Shown here piece by piece: positions 16,909-26,109 of a stretch of 64,000 bases of DNA (the stretch's first letter is position 1; the number at the start of each line of letters is the position of its first letter). The notes below the pieces were generated by a model. The model was not told the DNA's origin and made no database searches. It worked only from the letters and a program-made list of their open reading frames with translations. The DNA is from Methylocystis sp. (GTDB lineage Bacteria > Pseudomonadota > Alphaproteobacteria > Rhizobiales > Beijerinckiaceae), in assembly GCA_002929055.1 (NCBI GenBank), contig PERY01000006.1, forward strand, positions 1-64,000. The letters are read 5' to 3'. The position numbers and the translations under genes were made by a program.

Positions 16909-18723
16909 TCAGATCGCCCGCGTCGCTTCCCTCAACCACTTCCTTGTCTTCGCGTCCACCAGCGGCGAGAGCGTCTTCCTCACCTGCGCGTGATAGGCGT
17001 TGAGCCAGGCGATCTCCTCGCGTGTCATCAGATGCGGCTCGACGCAGGCGAGATCGAAGGGCGCCATCGTGATCGTCTCGAAGCCATACATCTCCCGATC
17101 TCCGCCAGCGATCACTCGCTTCTCGACGATGACGAGATTTTCGAGCCGAATGCCATATTCCCCGGCGCGGTAATAGCCGGGCTCGTTGGACAAAATCATG
17201 CCCGGCTGCAACGGCGTCGCGCCGAATTTCGAGATGCGCTGCGGGCCTTCATGCACCGAGAGATACGACCCGACGCCGTGCCCCGTGCCGTGGTCGAAAT
17301 CGAGTCCCGCCTCCCACAGATAGCGCCGTGCGAAGGCGTCTAGCTGCGCGCCCGAGACGCCCTTGGGAAACACTGCGCGCGCAATGGCGATATGGCCTTT
17401 CAGCACGCGCGTGAAATGTTCGCGCAACATTTTTGACGCGCGGCCGACGACGATCGTGCGCGTCACATCCGTCGTGCCGTCGAGATATTGCGCGCCGCTG
17501 TCGACAAGATAGACCCCCTTGCCGATCCTGAGGTTGCTCTTTTCGCTCACGCGGTAATGCGGGATCGCCGCGTGCTCGCCAAAAGCGGAGATGGTCGGGA
17601 AGGAAATGTCGCGAAGGTCGCCATTCTCGCGGCGGAAGGTTTCGAGCGCTTCGGCCGCCGAAATCTCTGTCAGCGCGCCCTTGGGCGCGGCTTCGGCGAA
17701 CCAGGCGAGGAAGCGCGTCAGCGCCGCGCCGTCGCGAATATGCGCCTCGCGGGCGCCCTGCAGCTCCGCCTTGTTCTTGATCGCTTTCGGCAACGCCGCC
17801 GGGTCGTCGACGACGCGCGGCTTGCCGCCGGCGCCGCGCAAGGTCTCAACAAGTTTCGCGGGCGCCGTGGCGGCGTCGAACATCACGGCTTCGCCGCGCT
17901 TGCCTGCCTGCGTCAGATCGTCGATCAGCGCGGCGGGCGCGCGCAGGCTCAGAAACTTCTCCAACGCGGCCCGCGTCCTCGCGTCGAGCTTCGCATCATC
18001 CACGTAAAGCGTCGGCGCGCCCTCCTTGGGCAGCAGCGCGAAGACGAGCGGGATCGGCGTATGCGCGACGTCCGAGCCGCGGATGTTGAACGCCCAGCAG
18101 ATGGCGTGGGGGTCGGACATCAGCGCCGCGTCCGCGCCTTTCAGCGCCGCGCGCAGCTTCTTGATCTTCGCGGCGGCCGTCTCGCCGGCGTAGCGCGGCG
18201 GGTGGATCGCGATGGCGCCCATCGGCTCCGGCGGCTGGTCGGCCCAGAGCGCGTCAACGGGGTTCGCCTCCAGCGCGACGAGTTCGATCTTCTTCTCCGC
18301 CGCCGCCTTGGCGAAGCGCTCGATCTGGCCGCTGGTGTGCACCCAGGGGTCATAGCCGATGCGGGCGCCTTCGGGCGCGTGATCGGCGAGCCATTGCGCG
18401 GGCGCGGTCCCGGCGATATCGACGGGTTCGAAAATCTTCTCGTCGATCTCCTGGCGCACCTGGATGACATAGCGGCCGTCGACGAAGACCGCGGCCTCCT
18501 TCGCCAGCACGACGGCGAAGCCGGCCGATCCGGTGAACCCCGTGAGCCAGGCGAGGCGCTCGGCGCATTTGGGCACATATTCGTTCTGATGCGCGTCGGC
18601 GCGCGGCAGAAGGAAGCCTTCGAGGCTCTGGGCCGCGAGCGCGGCGCGCAGGGCTTTCACCCGCGCGGCGCTGTCGGTCGAGGAGGAGGCGTCGGCGAAG
18701 GATTGGAATTTTGCTTCGAACAT
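16909..18723 (-). CDS. pepP: Xaa-Pro aminopeptidase (aminopeptidase P family)
   Basis: 604-aa M24-family peptidase that removes N-terminal residues preceding proline. Two creatinase-like N-terminal domains (about residues 20-310) come before the pita-bread catalytic domain. The metal ligands are visible: Asp in DSGAQYLDGTTDVTR, His in HGTGHGVGSYLSVHEGP, Glu in SNEPGYY and Glu in IRLENLVIV. The length, about 600 residues rather than 440, matches the larger eukaryote-like APP1 group common in alphaproteobacteria. It stands alone between two repeats. Confidence 0.93.
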   Translation of the reverse strand: MFEAKFQSFADASSSTDSAARVKALRAALAAQSLEGFLLPRADAHQNEYVPKCAERLAWLTGFTGSAGFAVVLAKEAAVFVDGRYVIQVRQEIDEKIFEPVDIAGTAPAQWLADHAPEGARIGYDPWVHTSGQIERFAKAAAEKKIELVALEANPVDALWADQPPEPMGAIAIHPPRYAGETAAAKIKKLRAALKGADAALMSDPHAICWAFNIRGSDVAHTPIPLVFALLPKEGAPTLYVDDAKLDARTRAALEKFLSLRAPAALIDDLTQAGKRGEAVMFDAATAPAKLVETLRGAGGKPRVVDDPAALPKAIKNKAELQGAREAHIRDGAALTRFLAWFAEAAPKGALTEISAAEALETFRRENGDLRDISFPTISAFGEHAAIPHYRVSEKSNLRIGKGVYLVDSGAQYLDGTTDVTRTIVVGRASKMLREHFTRVLKGHIAIARAVFPKGVSGAQLDAFARRYLWEAGLDFDHGTGHGVGSYLSVHEGPQRISKFGATPLQPGMILSNEPGYYRAGEYGIRLENLVIVEKRVIAGGDREMYGFETITMAPFDLACVEPHLMTREEIAWLNAYHAQVRKTLSPLVDAKTRKWLREATRAI

Positions 18724-18770
18724 GAAGCAAAGCTAGTCCGGGCAAAGGCGCTGGGCAATGGCAAGAGCGT

Positions 18771-18850
18771 CCCATCCCACCGCAAGCGGGAGAGGGGACG
18801 CTCTAGTTTGCTCCCTCTCCCGCGAAGCGGGGGAGGGTTGGGGAGGGGGC
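18771..18850. repeat. Degenerate paired hairpins of the CCCTCTCCCGC family
   Basis: Two copies occur in tandem: CCGCAAGCGGGAGAGGGG, then CTCCCTCTCCCGCGAAGCGG with a following GGGAGGG tract. They share the core of the perfect hairpin at 14447-14472. The pair fills the space between the pepP start and the prmA stop and ends directly at that stop codon. Confidence 0.7.
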
Positions 18851-19750
18851 CTACGCCCCGCCGCGGCGCAGCACCAGCGTCGCCCAGCCGTCGATGTCGC
18901 CGCGCTGCGCCAGCGAAAACCCCTGCGCGCGATAGGCGGAGAGGACGCCGGGCACGTCGCGCCCCAGTAGCCCCGACAGCACCAGCTCCGCCCCCGGCGC
19001 GGCGGCGGCGGCGATGCTCGGCGCGAGCAGCCGCAAAGGCTTGGCCAGAATATTCGCGAAGATGAGATCATAGCGCCCGGCCATCGCGGCGTGGCGCAGG
19101 CCGACGGCGACGACCGGCCGCACCCAGGCGCCGGCGCCATTGGCCACGGCGTTGGCGCGGGCGGTCTCTACCGCGACGGGGTCGATGTCGCCGCTGGCGA
19201 CGCTCTGGCGCAGGAGCTTCGCCGCAGCGATGGCGAGGACGCCCGTTCCCGTGCCGACATCCAGCACGCGGGCGGGGCGGCGGCGTTTAACGATTCGGTC
19301 GAGCGCCTTGAGACAGCCGAGAGTCGTGCCGTGATGGCCGGTGCCGAAGGCGAGCGCGGCCTCGATTTCGACGCCGATGTCGCTCGCCTTGAGGCGGTCG
19401 CGGTCATGGGAGCCGTGCACCAGCACGCGGCCCGCGCGCACGGGCTCGAGCCCGGCGAGCGACTTCATCACCCAATCTTCCTTCGCGATCTGGGAAAATT
19501 CGGCGCGGGCTGCGGTTTCGCCGTCGCTTACGGCCTCGATCAGCCCGCGGATCTCTTCTTCGTCGGGCGCGTCGGCGAAATAGACCTCCACCGACCAGAC
19601 CGGGCCGTCGTCCACCTCGAAGGCGGCCGCCGCGGTCTCGGTGGGGTCGAACGTTTCGACGATGATGTCCGCGACGGCGCGGGCGCGCTGTTCGTCGGTG
19701 GAGAGGCGCAGCACATGGCTGGCGCCGTTAGGGGGAAGGCCTTCGAGCAT
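18851..19750 (-). CDS. prmA: Ribosomal protein L11 methyltransferase
   Basis: 299-aa SAM-dependent methyltransferase that trimethylates ribosomal protein L11. The SAM-binding motif reads VLDVGTGTGVLAIAA, preceded by the PrmA hallmark LAFGTGHHGTT, and the catalytic-loop DLIFANILAKPL follows. The N-terminal substrate-recognition domain occupies the first 100 residues. The start at 19748-19750 gives the normal family length; an open frame continuing upstream is spurious. It is divergent from the GTPase gene, with 96 bases between the two starts. Confidence 0.93.
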   Translation of the reverse strand: MLEGLPPNGASHVLRLSTDEQRARAVADIIVETFDPTETAAAAFEVDDGPVWSVEVYFADAPDEEEIRGLIEAVSDGETAARAEFSQIAKEDWVMKSLAGLEPVRAGRVLVHGSHDRDRLKASDIGVEIEAALAFGTGHHGTTLGCLKALDRIVKRRRPARVLDVGTGTGVLAIAAAKLLRQSVASGDIDPVAVETARANAVANGAGAWVRPVVAVGLRHAAMAGRYDLIFANILAKPLRLLAPSIAAAAAPGAELVLSGLLGRDVPGVLSAYRAQGFSLAQRGDIDGWATLVLRRGGA

Positions 19751-19846
19751 GTGGGCGCGATTAGCACGGGCGGCGGGCGCCTGTCGCGCGCCTTTTCGGC
19801 GCCGCTTGCGCCCTGTATGGTCCCGCTCGTCGCAAGGGGAGCGGAA

Positions 19847-20833
19847 ATGACCGAGAAAGTCGCCATCTGTCTCGTCGGGCCGAAGAAGGGCGGCAAGTCC
19901 TCGCTTCTCGCCTCGCTGACGGACTGCGTCGCGCAGAGCGCCTTCGGCTATTCGCCGCGCCTGCGGCCCGCGCTTCAGCCGATCACGCGAGCGGAGTTTT
20001 CCGCGGAACCCTCCGAGGCCCGCAAGGCCGATCTGCTGTCGATCGAGCAGGGCGATTATGAGCGCATGAAGCGCGACTTCGCCGAGGGCGGCGTCGCCAC
20101 CGACACGCTCGACACCTATGAATATTACTTCCGCCTCTCGGTGAATGGCGAGGCCCCGCCGGAGGTCGTGACCCGCGGCCCCTGGCTTCTGGAGGTCATC
20201 GACTCGGCCGGTGAGATCGCCGTGCCGCCGGACGGCGCCGAAGTTCCCATCCTCAACGACGTGAAGGCGAAGCTCGCGCGGCAGATGCTGGACTCGGAGG
20301 CGCTGGTGCTGGTGCTGCCGATGGTGCGGCTGGAGGATTCCGCCTGGACCGGCACGCTCGCGCGGCTGCTCGACCGGCTGGCGCTCTCGCGCGACAGAAA
20401 GCTGAAACGCGTCGTCGTCGCCTTCTCGCAATATGAGCGGCTGTTCATCCGGCTTGGCCCGAGCGCCTTCACTTACGCCTGCGATCCGGCGGTGGCGCTT
20501 CATGTTCTCAAGAAGTCGCTGCGCGCCGCGCAATGGCTCGACCGGCTACGCGCGCTGGAGCCGGCCGTTTCCGTGCGCTTCACGGTCTGCTCGGCCTATG
20601 GCTTCACAAAGAGGTTCCAGAACGCGAACATGGACCCGCATCAGCCGGGAGAGCGGCGCTTCCGGCGCGCGAGCCTTGAGGGAGCCCGCGCCTACAGCGA
20701 ATATTGGCGCCCCTTCCTGACGGCGGAGCCGATGCTTTACGCCGCGCTCGGCCTCGACAGCGCCTTCACCTTCTCCTACGCGCAGCTCGACGCGCGGGCG
20801 AAGGAATCCGCCGCGTCGTCAATTCTTGCTTAA
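19847..20833 (+). CDS. Divergent P-loop GTPase of unknown function
   Basis: 328-aa protein with a Walker A/G1 loop GPKKGGKSS (residues 11-19), a G3-like DSAGE (119-123), a noncanonical G4 region FSQYE where NKxD is expected (193-197) and a G5-like CSAYG (248-252). The order fits a TRAFAC-class GTPase with altered base recognition, so GTP specificity is uncertain. There are no membrane segments. GGGGAGCGGAA precedes the ATG. The next gene starts 52 bases downstream on the same strand, and a large membrane coiled-coil gene converges from the other side. I could not match it to a named family from memory. Confidence 0.72.
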   Translation: MTEKVAICLVGPKKGGKSSLLASLTDCVAQSAFGYSPRLRPALQPITRAEFSAEPSEARKADLLSIEQGDYERMKRDFAEGGVATDTLDTYEYYFRLSVNGEAPPEVVTRGPWLLEVIDSAGEIAVPPDGAEVPILNDVKAKLARQMLDSEALVLVLPMVRLEDSAWTGTLARLLDRLALSRDRKLKRVVVAFSQYERLFIRLGPSAFTYACDPAVALHVLKKSLRAAQWLDRLRALEPAVSVRFTVCSAYGFTKRFQNANMDPHQPGERRFRRASLEGARAYSEYWRPFLTAEPMLYAALGLDSAFTFSYAQLDARAKESAASSILA

Positions 20834-20885
20834 TCCCGCGCCTTTACCTTAACGAATGTAGCGGGTTCAGGTGAGGGTGCGAGCG

Positions 20886-21671
20886 ATGGTTGCGGGCTTT
20901 CCGGTAGACGCCGGCGACTGCCTCATTTCCTTCGACCGCCTGCATTACGGCAAGCTCGCCGCGGGCGAAGGGGGCCGGGTTCCGGCCTATGCAGGCTATG
21001 AGGTCACCCGGCGCTCACAGGGGATCGATCCGCAGACCGAGCGCCTGCTGTCGCCGCTGCGCGTCGCGGGCCTCCGCCGTTTCGAGCCAGACGCCATCGA
21101 CATCGACTCACGCGGCGCCGGTTGCTTCATCGCCCGCGCGACGGCCGGGAACATCATCCTGATGCGCACGCGTTTCCGGCCCGAGGATGGGGAGGGTGGC
21201 GCCGGACGGCTGCATCAGCAATCGGCCATCTGGGTCGGATCTTTCGAGAGCTGGCGGCGCAATCCCGCCGCCTGCCTCGCCGTGGCGGCGCAGGAGCTGC
21301 GCGCCGATCCCGATCATGCGCTGGAGCGCGACGCCCTTCGCCTCAATGACGCGCCCCTGCGCTGGCGCGTTGCGCAGCCGGACTGCGCCGCCGTCGCCCG
21401 CATCGTCGAGCGCGCGCCCTGGGCGCACGCCATGCTGCGCCTGTTGGTCGAGGAAGCGGAGAGCGGGGCCGACTCGCTACTCGATTTCGGCGCGGCCGAT
21501 TTTCCGACAGAGCGCGAATTTCTGGCCGCTGTCGGTTTCGCGCTGCAGTTTCTGCCGACGGCCTATCCGCGCTGGGCGGAGATCAGCGTGGCGTCGGGAT
21601 TCGCGCAGTCCTTGCCCGGTCTTTGCCTGCGCTATTCGCCGTCCTGGCGCCAGGCCCGCGCTGCGGCTTAA
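20886..21671 (+). CDS. Uncharacterised protein downstream of the GTPase
   Basis: 261-aa soluble protein with no recognised motif. It has a beta-rich N-terminal half containing a conserved-looking GRLHQQSAIWVGSFESW stretch and a helical C-terminal half. Start ATG 20886 is preferred because GGTGAGGG lies about nine bases upstream; GTG 20871 adds five residues. Its position suggests it is co-transcribed with the GTPase and acts as its partner or regulator. By layout it could be compared with GTPase-associated (GAP1-type) proteins predicted in bacterial conflict systems, but I have no alignment to support that. Its stop overlaps the convergent membrane gene by four bases. Confidence 0.6.
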   Translation: MVAGFPVDAGDCLISFDRLHYGKLAAGEGGRVPAYAGYEVTRRSQGIDPQTERLLSPLRVAGLRRFEPDAIDIDSRGAGCFIARATAGNIILMRTRFRPEDGEGGAGRLHQQSAIWVGSFESWRRNPAACLAVAAQELRADPDHALERDALRLNDAPLRWRVAQPDCAAVARIVERAPWAHAMLRLLVEEAESGADSLLDFGAADFPTEREFLAAVGFALQFLPTAYPRWAEISVASGFAQSLPGLCLRYSPSWRQARAAA

Positions 21672-23881
21672 ACGGACGCCGGCCCCGCGCCGGATTCGGC
21701 GGGGCCTGCCTCCGGCGTCAGATAGCGCTCCAGCGCCGAAGGGCGCCGCCGTCGGGCGTTGGCGAGCACCGTGTCGGCATAATAGGCCCGTGGTCCCCCG
21801 CCCGCCGCAGAGCCTTCCAGCGCATAGCGCGCGGCGCGCAGCGCGCGCGGCTTCAGCGCCGCAAAGAGGCGCGATTCCACCTGCGAGATGGTGACGTTGT
21901 CGACCATGTAATGGCCCTTGCGGTCGACATGGGCGATCTCGTCGCGCACCAGCCGGTTGAGGATGGCGACGAGATTGTCCCGCACATTGCCGGGAAGATC
22001 GACAATGGCCGCCGCGTCGAGATCGATCTCGCTCATGTCTCCGTGTACGGGCCTGGCCATGCGCAGCATGGCTTTCATCGCCCGCATCTCGACAGGCTCG
22101 TCCTCGTCGTCGGTGAGATCGACCGGCGTCATGAACTGGCGCCGCTCGCGCGCCTCGTAGCCCCGTTTGAAGATTTCCGAGAGGAACTTCATGATGAAGA
22201 GGAAGGCGTCCTGCGCCATGGCCACGCCGATCGCCATTGTGGAGTCGGGCGTGAAGCTCCAGAAGGCCTCGCGCGCGAGTTCGAACTTGTTGCGCTCGCT
22301 GGAGTGTGCGCGAAGATAGGCGTCGCTCTTCTTGAGAAGCTCGCGCACTTCATCCTCTGAGAGCCCGATCGCCTTGCCGGAGACGACGCAGGCGTCGACA
22401 AGCGTCTTTGCGGCGTTGAAGCCGTTCGCCATGGCCGCGCGGTCGGAGGCCGGGGCCGCGCGTATCCTGGCGACGATGGCGTTGATCTCGTCGCGCAGGC
22501 CAGTTTCGAGCCCGCATTTCTGGTCGAAGGCGGCGCGGGCGGCGATGATTTCGTCGCGCGCCGAAAGGAGATCGCGCGCCGCGCCCTGCGGCTCGCAGGA
22601 GAAGTCGCGCGGCACGGAGGCGGGCAGGGCGTTGGATTGGCGCGCAGCGGTGAGGATGGGTTCGCAAAGCGGCTTCGCCTCGCGCACCTTCGCCCATGTC
22701 GGCTCGACGCGGAGCTGGTCGCGCAGCGCCGTGAGGTCGCGCAGCGTCGCGTCGAGATCGACGGCGGCTTCGGCTTTCGGCTCCGGGCGCCTCGCGGCCG
22801 CCGCGGCGAACTCCGCCTTCTGCCTCAGGGCGATGGATTGGGCGGCCAGCGCGTCGCGCTTCTTGAGAGCGCTCGCGCGCTCATTCGTGGGGCCGGCGAG
22901 CGTCTGCCTGATCGTATTCGCGCGTCGGGTCGCATCCCTCGCCTTTTCGCGGTGTCCCAGGCAGTTGGGCCCGCAGGCGGCGCCCTTGTTGTCGAGACCG
23001 TGCTCGGCGTCGACCGCGAGCTGCTCCTCCTGCCGGGCCGCCGCGGCGAGCGCGGCGATCTCGTCCTGCTTGGATTTGATGATGGCGTCGAGGTCGGCGA
23101 CGCTGCGCTCAAGCGCGGCCATCTCGGCCTTGGCCTCCTCATATTGGCGGCTGGCGGCCCGCGCGCTTTCGAGCTCCGCCGCGGCCTGCTGCGCCGCTCT
23201 GGCGATGACGGCCTGCTGGGCCTCCTGGCTCTTGCGAATCGCCTCGCGCAGCGCCGGTCCTGCGCTGCGCGCCGTGTCGATCAGCCCGTCGAGGGGCGCG
23301 AGATAGGCCTTGAAGGAGGGGTCGGCGACGATTTTCGCGGACGACGCCTCAAAGGCCGCGCCGATCGCCTTTGTCGCGGGCAGAATGACCTCGGCGGCAA
23401 GCTCCATGGGCTGCAGTTCGGCGGTGATCTTGCGCGAGGAGAGTTTGAATATGTTATTGTAATAATAAGTGAAAGAGAAAAAGGCCGAGATCGAGAAAAC
23501 GAAAATGAAGACCCCGGCGGTGACGAGCGTCTTCACCAGCATGCGTTCGCGCGCCATGCGGCGCCGGGCGATCAGGGCGGCGAGATCGGCGCCCAGCGAC
23601 CAGGAGGTCGAGGCGAGCATGACGAGGATGGCCGTGGTTGCGACAAAGGTGCCGGCGATGCCGACGATGTCGCCCGGCTCCTTCTGCATGATGTCGATCA
23701 TGCCGGAGGAGGTTGTGTAGAAGACCCAGACCAGCACAGGCAGGGTCACCGCCATGCCGACGCGGCCAAGGTCGATTTCTCCGGCCCAGAGCGTGCGCAA
23801 GGGCGCGAGCAGCGCCCTCAGCCGGGGGAAACGGCGCTGCGGCTCGGCCACGGGGCGCGCGGGCGGGGTGACGGCGCTCAT
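21668..23881 (-). CDS. Large membrane-anchored coiled-coil protein, unknown
   Basis: 737-aa protein. Three predicted transmembrane segments lie in the first 140 residues (about 41-58, 72-92 and 118-140). A long Ala/Glu/Arg-rich helical region, probably coiled coil, covers about 200-380 and is broken by a CGPNCLGH motif that could bind metal or form a disulfide. A hydrophobic stretch near 550-568 (AMAQDAFLFIMKFL) and an acidic segment DLTDDEDEP precede a C-terminal globular part. No enzyme motif is seen. It converges on the GTPase/partner pair with a four-base stop overlap, so any functional link is positional only. Confidence 0.65.
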   Translation of the reverse strand: MSAVTPPARPVAEPQRRFPRLRALLAPLRTLWAGEIDLGRVGMAVTLPVLVWVFYTTSSGMIDIMQKEPGDIVGIAGTFVATTAILVMLASTSWSLGADLAALIARRRMARERMLVKTLVTAGVFIFVFSISAFFSFTYYYNNIFKLSSRKITAELQPMELAAEVILPATKAIGAAFEASSAKIVADPSFKAYLAPLDGLIDTARSAGPALREAIRKSQEAQQAVIARAAQQAAAELESARAASRQYEEAKAEMAALERSVADLDAIIKSKQDEIAALAAAARQEEQLAVDAEHGLDNKGAACGPNCLGHREKARDATRRANTIRQTLAGPTNERASALKKRDALAAQSIALRQKAEFAAAAARRPEPKAEAAVDLDATLRDLTALRDQLRVEPTWAKVREAKPLCEPILTAARQSNALPASVPRDFSCEPQGAARDLLSARDEIIAARAAFDQKCGLETGLRDEINAIVARIRAAPASDRAAMANGFNAAKTLVDACVVSGKAIGLSEDEVRELLKKSDAYLRAHSSERNKFELAREAFWSFTPDSTMAIGVAMAQDAFLFIMKFLSEIFKRGYEARERRQFMTPVDLTDDEDEPVEMRAMKAMLRMARPVHGDMSEIDLDAAAIVDLPGNVRDNLVAILNRLVRDEIAHVDRKGHYMVDNVTISQVESRLFAALKPRALRAARYALEGSAAGGGPRAYYADTVLANARRRRPSALERYLTPEAGPAESGAGPASV

Positions 23882-24173
23882 CGGAGGGCGACTCCGGCGG
23901 CGTTTCGCGGATCGGCGGCAGGCTTCGTCATTTGAGAAAACGACCCTCTTTCAGCAGCCCCCGCCCATAAGCTTTACGGCTGATGGGACCGAAATGAGAC
24001 CGATTTTCGCCTTTTCGCAAGCCGATGTGGATGTCGGGCGCGTAAAAGCCCCGGGTTTTCCTCTCCGGGCATTCGTGTTAGAGGCCGTTGTCGGCGCGAC
24101 GGCGGCATGACTCGCGCCGGCGCCTCATGTCTCGCGGCCCCTTGAAGGTTCGCGCACAACGCAGGAACAAGCC

Positions 24174-25325
24174 GTGGCCATACCCTTTCGTTATGTTGCG
24201 AAGATCGGAACCTATATCGTCAAACAGCATCTGATGGGCCGCAAGCGGTATCCCCTCGTTCTGATGCTCGAACCGCTCTTTCGCTGTAATCTGGCCTGCT
24301 CGGGCTGCGGCAAGATCGATTATCCCGATCACATCCTGAACAAGCGTCTTTCGGTCGAGGAGTGCCTCGCCTCCGTCGACGAATGCGGCGCGCCCGTCGT
24401 CGTCATCGCCGGCGGCGAGCCGCTGCTGCACAAGGATCTCCCCGCGATCGTCGAGGGAATCACCAAGCGCGGCAAATTCGCGATCGTCTGCACCAATGCG
24501 CTGCTGCTGGCCAAGAAGATCGACCAGTACAAGCCCAATCCCTATTTCACCTGGTCGATCCATCTCGATGGAAACAAGGAAGACCATGACCGCGCCGTGA
24601 GCCAGGAAGGCGTCTTCGAGCGCGCGGTGGAGGCGATCAGGCTCGCCAAGTCCAAGGGCTTCCGCGTCACGACGAACAGCACCTTCTTCTCGGACGCCGA
24701 TCCGGAGCGCGTCGCCAAGTTCCTCGACGACACGACCGCGCTCGGCGTCGATGGCATGACCGTGTCGCCGGGCTACGCCTATGAGCGCGCGCCCGACCAG
24801 ACGCACTTCCTGAACCGCCAGAAGACCAAGGAACTCTTCCGCGCCATCCTGCGCCGCGGGCGCGGCGGCAAGGCCTGGCAGTTCCAGCAATCCGGCCTGT
24901 TCATGAACTTCCTCGCGGGCAATGAGAGCTACCACTGCACGCCCTGGGGCAATCCGCTGCGCACGGTCTTTGGCTGGCAGCGTCCCTGCTACCTGCTTGG
25001 AGAAGGCTATGCGCCGACATTCAAGCAACTGATGGAAGAGACGAATTGGGACGCCTATGGCGTCGGCAACTACGAAAAATGCGCAGATTGCATGGTGCAC
25101 TCGGGCTTCGAGGCCAGCGCCGTGAAGGACGCCGTGAAGCGTCCCTGGAAGGCCGCCGCCGTCGCTCTCATGGGTGTGCGCACGGAAGGCCCGATGGCGC
25201 CGGACATCTCGCTCGAGAACCAGCGTCCGGCCGAATATGTCTACGACGAGAACATCGCCCGGCTCTCAGAGATCCGCGAGCACGAGGCGAAGCAGCGGGC
25301 CGAGCAAAGGTCCACAGCGGCCTAG
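24174..25325 (+). CDS. hpnH: Adenosyl hopene transferase HpnH (radical SAM)
   Basis: 383-aa B12-binding-like radical SAM enzyme that joins the 5'-deoxyadenosyl group to diploptene, the first step in extending the hopanoid side chain. The cluster motif is C38-X3-C42-X2-C45 (FRCNLACSGC), and GGEPLL and the C-terminal Cys-containing SPASM-like end (CTPWGNPLRTVF) fit HpnH. The start is GTG 24174, with AGGAA upstream. Unusually it lies opposite hpnG, and their 3' ends overlap by 60 bases. About 290 bases upstream separate it from the divergent membrane coiled-coil gene, and this gap holds no gene. Confidence 0.95.
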   Translation: MAIPFRYVAKIGTYIVKQHLMGRKRYPLVLMLEPLFRCNLACSGCGKIDYPDHILNKRLSVEECLASVDECGAPVVVIAGGEPLLHKDLPAIVEGITKRGKFAIVCTNALLLAKKIDQYKPNPYFTWSIHLDGNKEDHDRAVSQEGVFERAVEAIRLAKSKGFRVTTNSTFFSDADPERVAKFLDDTTALGVDGMTVSPGYAYERAPDQTHFLNRQKTKELFRAILRRGRGGKAWQFQQSGLFMNFLAGNESYHCTPWGNPLRTVFGWQRPCYLLGEGYAPTFKQLMEETNWDAYGVGNYEKCADCMVHSGFEASAVKDAVKRPWKAAAVALMGVRTEGPMAPDISLENQRPAEYVYDENIARLSEIREHEAKQRAEQRSTAA

Positions 25326-25997
25326 AGAGATAAAGGCTGCGCGGGAATCCATTCCCGCCAGTATCAACCCGCCAATCTGACCCGGCGCGCGAATGAGTTC
25401 GCGCGCCAGCGCCACCCCGTCCACATCGCCCTGAGGCGTCAGCGCCTTGGCGGCGACGGGCGGCAGGGCGCGCGCGGCCGGATCGCTGATGGCGCGCACT
25501 GCCGCAAAGGGCAGGCGGCGCGCATGGGCGAATTCGGCGGCGAGATGCGATTCCATATCCACGGCGACGGCCTTCGCGGTCTCGCGAAGATGCGTCTTGG
25601 CGGAGGGGTTCATCGCCGGTTCGTCGACCCCGACAATGGCGCCGGCGACGGTCTTGCAGCCCTTGGCGGCGGCGCCTTCGGTCAGCGCGTCTGAAAAGCG
25701 GCGGTGCGTCGCTTGGCGCGTCGCCGCCGAGACGATTTCATCCGCGATGACGACGTCGCCTGGCCGCAGGCCGTAATCGAGCCCGCCGGCGAGGCCGAAG
25801 CTCACCACTGCCGAGAATTTTTCGTCGTGCATGCGCTCGAGCTGGGCGCGCAGCCGTGAGACATTGGCGCCGCTGCAGAGCGTGTGCACGCCGTCGCCGG
25901 CGGCGCAGGCGGCCTCGCGTTTCATGCCGACGACGACGAGAAGGGGGCCGTCGCTGATTCGGGCCGCCTCTCGCCGGCGGCTCTGTATGAGCGTCAT
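25266..25997 (-). CDS. hpnG: Hopanoid-associated phosphorylase HpnG
   Basis: 243-aa nucleoside-phosphorylase-fold protein that releases adenine from adenosylhopane to give ribosylhopane. The phosphorylase core FGLAGGLDYGLRPGDVV and the substrate segment VDMESHLAAEFA are present. A perfect AAGGAGG lies seven bases before the ATG at 25995-25997. It is 112 bases downstream of shc on the same strand, separated by a large hairpin, and runs convergently into hpnH. Confidence 0.92.
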   Translation of the reverse strand: MTLIQSRRREAARISDGPLLVVVGMKREAACAAGDGVHTLCSGANVSRLRAQLERMHDEKFSAVVSFGLAGGLDYGLRPGDVVIADEIVSAATRQATHRRFSDALTEGAAAKGCKTVAGAIVGVDEPAMNPSAKTHLRETAKAVAVDMESHLAAEFAHARRLPFAAVRAISDPAARALPPVAAKALTPQGDVDGVALARELIRAPGQIGGLILAGMDSRAAFISLGRCGPLLGPLLRLVLADL

Positions 25998-26051
25998 GGC
26001 CCCTCCTTGTCCGTTGCCTGCTCACGCTCCGATATTTTGCAGTGCAAAGCA

Positions 26052-26085
26052 ACGCCCGGGCGCTCTGCCGGAGCGGCCCGGGCGT
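26052..26085 (-). terminator. Large GC hairpin between shc and hpnG
   Basis: ACGCCCGGGC (26052-26061) pairs perfectly with GCCCGGGCGT (26076-26085), with an inner GCTC/GAGC pairing. It lies 25 bases past the shc stop. The tract after it on the minus strand (TGCTTTG) is only weakly T-rich, so it may attenuate rather than fully stop transcription into hpnG. Confidence 0.6.
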
Positions 26086-26109
26086 GAAATTTGCAGCGCG
26101 AAACCGCGA

